The notes under the pieces: generated by a model
What the model was told of the DNA's origin: nothing
Database searches by the model: none
The model's input: the letters and a program-made list of their open reading frames with translations, nothing else
Assembly (NCBI RefSeq): GCF_963676685.1
Contig: NC_092346.1
Location: 50,621,062 to 50,685,061 of the forward strand
DNA length: 64,000 nt
From: Mytilus edulis
Taxonomy: Eukaryota; Mollusca; Bivalvia; Mytilida; Mytilidae
Direction: 5' to 3'
Position numbers and translations under genes: made by a program
Part shown: piece after piece, positions 55,646-64,000 of the stretch
Layout of the letters: each line of letters starts with the position of its first letter
Numbering within the stretch: the stretch's first letter is position 1

Positions 55646-56436
55646 GGTATCGGGATCGTTCGCCCTGATTACATGTTCGCCCTAGGTTCGTTCGCACTGA
55701 GTTTGTTCGCCCTGGTAATCCGTTCGCCCTGGGTTCGTTCGCCCTATTTTCATTTATGATAATTATGTACAATGGATACGTTGCATTAATGAAAGAAATA
55801 TATATTTATATATATTAAAATTTATGTATATCTATTAAAAGTTAAATACAGAATATTAATTAAATAAAATTCTTGGTTGCATTGTTACACCTTATTTTTA
55901 ATTACTGTTGATTGAATTTTGATTGCTGATAATTTGAAATCTTTGATCACTGATTGTTATATGAATTGTCTTTGATGGATTAATAATGAAAATAACATTT
56001 TTCTCAAATAAAATTTTTACAAAGTTATTGCCAAACTGTACAAGCCGTCCGACAACCCACTAGACAACGTTTAGCCGCTGCAGTAAAGAATTTTAGATCA
56101 AGTAACACTTTGAACTTTGAACATTTTCTTATGTATAACTTTAGTGCTCCTAATGTATCATTTTTATTGATCAAATCATGTGTGGAAATGTAAAGTAAAA
56201 GGACGTGTGATAGTGATTTCCTAGTAACGTAATTACATACAGATACTAACTTAGTTCTCAATAGTTCGTAAATATTCGGCGAAATTGTAGACTGACTTCA
56301 ACATATTCAATTAAATACACACAACACAACACTATAATAAATAATAAAAATCAGGGCGAACGGTCTCAGGGCGAAACGGAACTAGGGCGAACAGTAACTA
56401 GGGCGAACCGAAATCAGGGCGGACGGACCCAGATTT
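55646..56436. mobile_element. 791-bp element with GTTCGCCCT-repeat arms and TAGCAACTG duplication
   Basis: The left arm (55650-55745) carries five copies of GTTCGCCCT or close variants spaced 15-20 bp apart; the right arm (56353-56430) carries AGGGCGAAC copies in the inverse sense. TAGCAACTG occurs on both sides (55637-55645 and 56437-56445), an 8-9 bp duplication. The middle is plain A+T-rich DNA without a transposase frame. Confidence 0.75.
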
Positions 56437-56583
56437 TAGCAACTGTATGGCTTTTTTACTGTAGGAGTGCTTGTCTTATACATGTAGTATTTGAGTATTT
56501 GTATCAGTGGATATATCTGCTACAAATTGTACTGCCCATGGTTCTGAATCAACTGCTTTAACTACCCATAACATTTATGTAGA

Positions 56584-57587
56584 TGTTCCGGACCATACGA
56601 GTATTTGGACCATACGGGTATGGTCATGACCATATGGGTATATACTCATATGGTCCAACCGTACATGTATGGTCGGGGTAATGAACACTCTGTTACAGTT
56701 TACCTTTAATACTTCTAAACTCTTCATATGGTATGACTGTTCATTAAAAAGACGCTATCATATAGGTTATTTTATTATTATATTATACTAAAACGATTAG
56801 CTAAATAAAAATTAGAAGTTTCACACAGTTAATTTTATTTACTTGTCAAAACTATAATAAACACATTTTATACCGTTGGTCATTACCGATGTTCATTACC
56901 GATGGTCATTACCGATTTGTTATTACGAGTAAATGGCAATATGCCGACTCAAAAAAATAAATTCCAAAAATTCTTAATGAATTGTTACAAAAGAAGTAAA
57001 TGGAAAGTAACATAGTTTATTTAAGTTATCTTGTGAGTATGATATATTGCAGTCATGCTACGATATTTGAGATCTTCAGCTTCTTAAAAACACAGTAGAC
57101 ATATCGGAATGGCCCAAGACCTCGGTATCAATGTACGCAGCTACGAAAAGGCTAGCTTTTCACTCGCAAACAAAAGGTTTAAATGCAAAGGATCGTGCAC
57201 AACCAAGACTTGTAAATGCAAAAAAACATATGATACCGTGTGGAAGTAAATGTCACCCCAAGCCTACATGGAAGAATGTAATTAGCGATGAAAACTAACT
57301 ATGGCATCAATATTTATTTTTTACGTAGTATTTGAATTATAAAAATAATACATTGTCATGTAATCATTGTTTTTTTAGATAAAGTTTTTGTATAATTGAA
57401 ACTTTTATAATGTTATTTAAAAAAAATACCTTTATGGTCTAAATACTCATATGGTCCGGCCCGTTAATAACCAAACAAGTATTATACTCATATGGTCCGA
57501 CCATATGCTAACGGTTAGACCATATGAGTATACGCATATGGTCATGACCATATACGTATGGTCCAAATACTCATATGGTCCGGAACA
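56584..57587. mobile_element. Palindrome-rich inverted-repeat element, copy 2, with 4-bp TAGA duplication
   Basis: The ends TGTTCCGGACCATACGAGTA and (reverse complement of the right) TGTTCCGGACCATATGAGTA continue as arms of about 95 bp made of GGACCATA/TATGGTCC palindromes. TAGA lies outside both ends (56580-56583 and 57588-57591). A cysteine-rich frame is at 57112-57249. Copy 1 at 13519-14304 has the same ends and layout. Confidence 0.75.
57112..57249 (+). pseudogene. Cysteine-rich short frame inside palindrome element, copy 2
   Basis: The frame reads MAQDLGINVRS, then RFKCKGSCTTKTCKCKK, and ends after DTVWK. In another frame the sequence continues IPCGSKCHPKPTW, which would extend the cysteine pattern, so a frameshift probably splits a CXC-like motif (C.C..C....C.C......C...C). 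Copy 1 carries the related KCKCKGTC/TCKCK. It is likely a decayed ORF of the mobile element, or a captured gene piece. Confidence 0.4.
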
Positions 57588-57838
57588 TAGACAAACTAGT
57601 TAATTTGATTATAATCAGGTTTCCCTATTAACATGATTAAGCAACTTTTTATGTGTAATGGATATTGATATCTTTTATCATGTTTATTGAGAAAGATTAA
57701 TAAAGACCAACAAATGCATATGATCTTGGTATACATGTATTAAAATATCTGTAAAAAATATATACGATGGCATTCATGTAAATGCTGAATTTACAGTGTT
57801 ATAGTGTAATAATTTGCTTAAATTTATTAAAATTAATA

Positions 57839-58402
57839 CTGTAAACAGGGAAATTTTCGCGGTTGTTTTATTTTCGCTATTTTCGCGGTAAGAATTGAAA
57901 CGCGAAAATAAAATGACCGCGAAAATATCAAGGAAAATTATTTTTATTACATTTACTTTTACAAATTGTGACTTGTAAATACAATTATGTTAATGACACC
58001 AGTAATAAAAGTATCACCTCGTTGAATCTACTACACAGATTAGTCAGATCAAAAGATCAATTAATTAACATTAATCCAGAGTCCAGACACCTTTTATTTT
58101 AATTCATTCTTAATTAGCACAAAATGATTAGATCTACTTTTCTATTATTGTGTATGTGTTTTTACAAGCATTGAAACATGACAAACTTTTAATCTACTTT
58201 TACATTAATGAACCGAAAGCAAAAGATTTCTGATTGATTTTATCACTTGATTTAAGAAACATGCAAAGCTTGTCACTTTTGAAATCATTTACGAAATTAT
58301 TTATACAGGCCACTGTAAAATCGCGAATTCAAAACAGCACGAATTTGGAATGTATTAGTAAATCGCGAAATAAAGACTGCGCGAAAATTTCCCGGTTTAC
58401 AG
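57839..58402. mobile_element. 564-bp TA-flanked element with GAAATTTTCGCG ends
   Basis: The ends CTGTAAACAGGGAAATTTTC and (reverse complement of the right) CTGTAAACCGGGAAATTTTC pair with one difference and are flanked by TA (57837-57838 and 58403-58404). TTTTCGC/GCGAAAA repeats fill the termini. No transposase frame is present. Confidence 0.75.
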
Positions 58403-58739
58403 TAATAACTCAGATATAAAAGTAAGCTTTTATTTTATTTCATTTTATCTCAATTGAATTAAATAAAAATATAAAAATATGATAAAATTGTTAGCAATTA
58501 TTTATATAATTAACAATTATTTAAATAATTTGAGTTTTAATGTTTATACATGTACAATAATCTTTTGTTTATTTGTACAAGTAAAGTAATTATTTTTAAC
58601 TGGTTGTCAATTGATTTTACAATTATCCTCTATAATCTTTTTGAGTTCATTTATTAAAATCTCCCTTTGAACTTCAATATCTAATTTTGCTAAAAATTAA
58701 TTTTTCATTATACACCTTAAAGTATAGTCAACAAAATAA

Positions 58740-58857
58740 CTACAATACTGGTATATCAGTAATGTACCAGTATTGTTGTTTTTAAATTTTTTTTTACAAT
58801 ACTGGTATAAATTTTTTATACCAGTATTGTTGACAATACTGGTATACCAGTATTGCA
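58740..58857. repeat. Cluster of ACTGGTATACCAGT palindromes
   Basis: CAATACTGGTATA occurs four times or so and its reverse complement as often within 118 bp, including one perfect palindrome centred near 58844. Pairs can fold locally or with each other. No gene or known element was recognised. Confidence 0.7.
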
Positions 58858-59708
58858 ATCACCAACTACAGGCCTAGGAGATCCCTCAACCCTAGTCTGA
58901 CATTACTCTTACGTCAAACGGCTGTTTTGCCAGACAAGCTGACTTAGCTGGGGCCGTGGGATTACTCTGACTAGCAATCTAAGTGTAAATCTCTCGAACA
59001 AATGATGCACGATTTATATGGATCCAAGGCTGTCAGTGGGTGCAGAAGCAACTTAGCGTCTCATCCATTTTTGGACAGGCAAATATTCACTTTATGGGAC
59101 AAGCTCTGATGTCCAATGACATGATTTTTTTTCTATTGCTTTCATTTATACATTATTTCCTATCTTAGGGATGACATCAAAAGTTCAATGAAGGATAAAA
59201 AACTTAATTCACATAGTTTTTTTCACTGACCCCCCTCCCTCTTAACTTAATTTGGGAAAAATTGATAGACCAATAGGGATGTATGTAAAATCGATTTTAG
59301 ATTAACAAAACTTGCAGCAATGTTGACCCCCCACCCCCAAACTATTTGATTTAAGTTTTTTATCCTACATCCATCTTTTGATGTGGTCCCTTAGTGGTCT
59401 ATTGATTTTTCTCTTAGAACCTTTATTATACTACCTTTATATATTTTCATCAAATCATATTCACATATGTTTTCTGGTATTCTTAATCTTGTTAACAAAA
59501 CTAATTAGATACAAACTGCTGAAATTTCGGAAAATAACTATTATTATAATGCAACAAAGATTAACGTTCATTTTGATTGGATAATGTCACTAATTTTCAT
59601 GGCATCAATTGTTAATTGATGCTGTGGAACGGACGTGCAAATGCAGACGATCTATGAAAGATTTTGAATACAGGTTTTAACGTTGTTATCTATCGGTTTC
59701 ATATGAAT

Positions 59709-59870
59709 GGAGATAACAATATTGTATTTGTTAAGCTCCGACGGCATCAATTGGTGATTTGATGGTCACAAATTACCCGCTAACGGGTCGCCAGTAAACT
59801 TGGTTTGCGACCATCAAATCACCAATTGATGCCTCTGAGCTTAAAAATAAAATACAGTACAGTTATCTCC
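59709..59870. mobile_element. 162-bp hairpin element with GGAGATAAC ends
   Basis: The arms of about 58 bp pair well (GGAGATAAC, TAAGCTC, GGCATCAATTGGTGATTTG, ATGGTC), and the innermost 25 bp are perfect. The loop carries ACCCGCTAACGGGT, itself a small hairpin. A related short hairpin (GCATCAATTGTTAATTGATGC-like) lies near 59602. Confidence 0.7.
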
Positions 59871-59879
59871 TCAATACTA

Positions 59880-61730
59880 GACCAATCAATGTCTGCTACA
59901 AAATACTGAAAAGTTGACTGTCGCCTTAACAGGTAAAATCAGCTGTTAGAGAACTGATCAATTTTGATTGTAATGAGAGGGTATTATAGTAGGGTTTGTT
60001 TTGATTGTAATTCTTAATCATGATTATATGACCAGAAATATTTTGCTGTTTAAGGCAAAAGGTTGGGTAAAGAAATCGAATAAATTTCATTTTTTTATGA
60101 ACTATGGTGAAATCCGTTTTTTTTAAATTATATTAAAATGACGTTTCATCCCTGGCACAACAAGCCATTTATACAATTTTTCGGACTTTTTCCGGAAAAT
60201 AGGACCGTTTTTGAAGCCCTGCCCCTGCCCTTTTAAAAGTACAAAATGTATAGTGACTCCTCAAGTAAAAGAAGGCCATTTTTTTTCATCAGCCTGCTCA
60301 ATGGTAGATGTATACTGTATATATGTAAACATGCTATATAGAACTGAAACTTAATATAAAAAAAAAGTTTTGATTTATATTTTATAATATTGTTACGACT
60401 CCATTTTTTTTTTCAAATTTCAAATGAACATTTTTGGTTGTATTCAAAAGTTTATGATTTTATCATTTAGCCAAGTTGGATTTTTTTTCTCTTTTTGGGC
60501 TAGAACTAATTAACAGATAGCTAGACAGGTATGGTTTAGACCATACTTGGTCATGTTTTATGAAGATTTAAAGTCTAAGGCATATCATATGCACTGACAT
60601 AAATATTAATATATCAGAAACCATCTTTTAGAGTCTTTAAAAAGTTATTCAATTGCTCTTTAAGGAACATTTTTACTTAGGTTATATGTGCATGTATATA
60701 TAAACTGAAAGAATTTTTTTTTTTTTATCTCATACACTAACCATGACATGATAGATAGATGCATAGAAATAGCAAACAACAAACATTGATCTGCAAGATA
60801 AGATCTTAAAATGAGCTATGAAAAATTGCAATGAAAATGATAATGGTGAAAAAAAATTCAAAATGTCAGGTGTGCAAATTAAGCATATTCAGGCTCTTTG
60901 GAGTTTCTTATAACTTCTAATGAATCCGGGTAGATGTACATCTATACTTGTAGAGATGCAACCTTCTTTGCACCCAGAAAACTGTTTCAAAGGGGAAAAA
61001 GTGGTCTTATCAGCTACATGTATAGCAGATATAAACAAGTTAATTAAAAATAGAAAAACAACATAAGAATATTGGGGTTGCAAATATGTGCTTAATAGGT
61101 TACCTACAGGAATGGTAATACTGTGAAAATCTTTCTGTGACTCTAACCTTTGATCAGTGTTGAAAAATGGTATTTCAGATAACTCCCGATGTTTTTGAGA
61201 GGTCATCTGTCCAGGAGGCAATTGTCACAGATGTAACCTGTAATCAATAGTCCAAACTGTGATGTCTAATGCCTGGAATTTCCCTGAAATTTAATTTGTG
61301 TACTTAAGAATGATTAACACATATATTACCAATGAGATTATATATGAACAGGTCGTAAAAATCAATCAAGGCTACTGTAGTCCAATTCCAGGTAAAGTTT
61401 TTTTATTATATATTTCTACAAAGGTTCGAGAAAAAGAAAATATTTTTGAGGGGATTTAGAGTTTAATCCACAATACAAATGTATGTAAAGTTTGAATTGA
61501 GTACACATTTTAAGTGCATTTTCATTTGTTATGTTTATATATTTTTCATCTACATTGTAAAAGCATACTTTTCGTAAAATTTCATAGATTTCATTTTCAT
61601 ATACAAAAAAAAATGTATATGGAGAGTGCACACGCTGAAATGTCTCGCCTTCTATACTAATCATTGATATTATGTTGATAGTCCTAAGTATAAAGCTAAG
61701 CTTTATTACAACTGTCACATAAACTTAACA
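59880..61730. other. No gene called; two doubtful minus-strand frames
   Basis: The frame 61221-60889 (110 codons) contains SGCKEGC and ends IRSYKKLQRA; the frame 61718-61416 (100 codons) is F/I/Y-rich. An acceptor TTGATTACAG and a donor GTAACC bracket part of the first, but the exon they define has a stop in every frame. Neither is supported as a gene. Confidence 0.2.
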
Positions 61731-61739
61731 TTAATCAAG

Positions 61740-62640
61740 ATAACTTAACAGAGACCAATGAACCTTGAAAATGAGGTCAAGGTCAGATGAACCATGCCAG
61801 GCAGACATGTACAGCTAACAATGCTTCTATACAACATATATAGTTGACACATTACTTATAGTTTAAGAAAAATAGACCAAAACACGAAAACTTAACACTG
61901 TGCAATGAACCGTGAAAATGAGGTCACGGTCAAATAAAACCTGGGCGACTGACATATAGATCAGAAAATATTTCCATACACCAAATATAGTTGACCTATT
62001 GCATATAGTATTAGATAAAAAGACCCAAACTCAAAAACTTAACTTTGACCACTGAACCATGAAAATGAGGTCAAGATCACATGACATCTGCCCGCTAGAC
62101 ATGTACACTTTACAATCATTCCATACAACAAATATAGTAGACCTATTGCATATAGTATGAGAAAAACAGACCAAAACACAAAAATTTAACTATAACCACT
62201 GAACCATGAAAATGAGGTCAAGGTCAGATGACACCTGCCAGTTGGACATGTACACCTTACAGTCCTTCCATACACCGAATATACTAGCCCTATTGCTTAT
62301 AGTATCTGAGATATGGACTTGACCACCAAAACTTAACCTTGTTCACTGATCCATGAAATGAGGTCGAGGTCAAGTGAAAACTGTCTGACAGACACGAGGA
62401 CCTTGCAAGGTACGCACATATCAAATATAGTTATCCTATTACTTATAATAAGAGAGAATTCAACATTACAAAAAATTTGAACTTTTTTTTCAAGTGGTCA
62501 CTGAACCATGAAAATGAGGTCAAGGACATTGGACATGTGACTGACGGAAACTTCGTAACATGAAGCATCTATATACAAAGTATGAAGCATCCAGGTCTTC
62601 CACCTTCTAAAATATCAAGCTTTTAAGAAGTGAGCTAACA
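61740..62640 (+). repeat. Tandem array, about 147-bp unit, six copies, ending in (CCG)n
   Basis: The phrase TGAACCATGAAAATGAGGTC recurs with starts of AATGAGGT at 61770, 61918, 62064, 62211, 62357 and 62513 (spacing 148, 146, 147, 146, 156). Each unit also holds CAGACATGTACA, CCATACA.CAAATATAGTTG and CCTATTGC.TATAGTAT. A (CCG)5-6 run closes it near 62643-62658. I know similar arrays from memory in molluscs. Confidence 0.85.
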
Positions 62641-62724
62641 CCGCCGCCGCCGCCGCCGGATCACTATCCCTATGTCGAGCTTTCTGCAACAAAAGTCACA
62701 ATCCAAGTCACAATTTATAATAGT

Positions 62725-62872
62725 CATGATAGTAAACCATTATAGGTCAAGGTACGGTCTTCAACACGGACCCTAGGCTCACATTTACACTGAACAGCAA
62801 GCTATAAAGGGCCCAAAAAATTACTTGTGTAAAACAATTCAAACGGGAAAACCAACAGTCTATATCAAGGTT
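62725..62872 (+). repeat. Mussel-type interspersed repeat copy
   Basis: AAACCATTATAGGTCAAGGT, ACGGTCTTCAACACGG, AGCTATAAAGGGCCC and TTCAAACGGGAAAACCAAC match the 7637 copy. Confidence 0.7.
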
Positions 62873-63492
62873 GTCATTGAATTTTATTAAAGCTTTTCCA
62901 CATCAGGAATAGAATTCTTTAGCTTTATTTGACAAAACTTTTTGGAATTTTTGGTCCTAAATGCTCTCCAAGTTTATACTTTTTTTGTCCTTTTTAACTT
63001 ATTTTGATTGACTATTTTGATAAGTCTTTATTAGATTAAATGCTAGTCTGGCGCAAATACAGAAATTCAATCCCGATATCTATTTATATTCTATTATGTA
63101 CATTGTCATGTTTAAAATGCTAGTAACTCAGCAGCTTGTTTTCCTGCAAACCTTGGTTTGAAGCTGTCCAACTGAACTTAAAATAAAATTTCAGACTCTT
63201 AATTACTTATCTACAGATATCAATTATTAATAAGTCAAAACTTAACATCAGTATAAATTGCAAGTGTTTATGCAACCAGATTTATTTTTTTATTTCACTC
63301 ATTTTATTTATTTCGTAAAACAAAATCCATGTTCAAATGTCAAATTTTCTATATTGTTTTAATATTGATGATCTTGTACTACAAGAGTTGTCAAATATAC
63401 AAATATAAAATAAAGGAAGAAATTTTCAGTGATAAGAACAGTATGAGACAATATACCTGATGACTCGGTCAAAGTTCACACTTGCACGACTT

Positions 63493-63535
63493 AACCTGAT
63501 TGTTTCCAACTTTAAAAGTTGGAAACAATCAGGTT
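63493..63535. repeat. Perfect 21-bp inverted repeat with 1-base centre
   Basis: The arm AACCTGATTGTTTCCAACTT (plus one T) is followed after a single A by its exact reverse complement. No flanking duplication was read. It could be a small hairpin RNA, a recombination product or the joined end of an element. Confidence 0.75.
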
Positions 63536-64000
63536 TTGAAACGTGGAATTTTTAAATGCAGTTACATGTATCAAGTATAATTGACAGGATTTTATCATTG
63601 ATAAACATTACATGTAGTTTAATAAGTCATGTTTCCATATTTATCATGGTAATTTTGTCATTTAATAAAATAATGTTATTAAATGGATGTTTTCATCTTC
63701 AATGGACAATTTATAATGTAATTGAAGTGATTAATAATTATTAAAATTATAATCACCGTGGTAAAAATCATGAGAGGTCAATATAAGATTTGGAACAGTG
63801 TCTTGTATCTAAATATTGATATTTTTGTAAACTTTATCTGTTTATTGAATATTTCAACTTCTGAAAATTATCAACTGCAAAAGCAGATCAAGGAGCAGAT
63901 TTAAAAGTATCTTGAGCAAATACTAGAAAATTGGAGAAGGATTAAAAAGTCATATAGTAAAACAAGTATTGACTTTTGAATTCAGTTGATACAATGATTT
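63536..64000. other. A+T-rich end of window, no gene seen
   Basis: Only a short F/I/L-rich frame (63556-63744) is open; it has no features of a gene. Confidence 0.4.

Noticed and set aside
60889-61221. 110-codon minus-strand frame with possible splice sites
   Set aside because: The exon defined by the visible acceptor and donor has stops in all frames, and no family was recognised.

Overview
The window looks like nuclear DNA of a marine bivalve, most likely a mussel of the Mytilus kind. This rests on high A+T, short exons with GT/AG borders in long introns, and many interspersed repeats that I recognise from memory as mussel-type; it is inference, not a database match. Mobile-element debris dominates, with only a few genes. 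No rRNA, CRISPR, operon or bacterial feature is present, and no functional tRNA gene was seen.

Genes, left to right. (1) 5.69-8.77 kb, +: a small secreted glycine-rich protein gene with TATA box, 5'UTR exon, signal-peptide exon and probable last exon with AATAAA. (2) 18.94-25.93 kb, +: eight phase-compatible exons of a KDZ transposase-derived gene (CxC2 cysteine cluster, then the N-terminal part of the KDZ catalytic domain); the C-terminal third was not found. (3) 37.09-27.32 kb, -: eleven phase-compatible exons of a gene with a divergent homeodomain, a possible HMG-like segment and, near the visible C-terminus, a run of near-identical 48-nt mini-exons. It converges on gene 2. (4) 41.02-41.35 kb, +: an intronless 107-codon ORF of unknown function. 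(5) 47.00-51.40 kb, +: a complete four-exon calmodulin-like gene with four canonical EF-hand loops. (6) 52.88-51.87 kb, -: a broken gene resembling the DUF6589 domain family, which keeps a recognisable intron.

Between the genes lie tandem arrays (about 19-bp, 53-bp, 165-bp and 147-bp units), many inverted-repeat DNA elements whose ends and target-site duplications can be read directly (TTAA, TA, 4-bp, 5-bp and 8-9-bp classes), a tRNA-derived SINE cluster, a probable solo LTR, a decayed non-LTR retrotransposon 3' end, and many copies of one or more mussel-type interspersed repeats. The most informative spots are: a TA-flanked element inserted into one unit of a 199-bp exon-containing tandem array, with the neighbouring units giving the empty site; a triplicated splice acceptor in the KDZ gene; and a two-copy family of palindrome-rich elements with decayed cysteine-rich reading frames.

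All exon calls were made by eye from splice signals, reading phase and family resemblance. Nothing was searched or aligned by computer.
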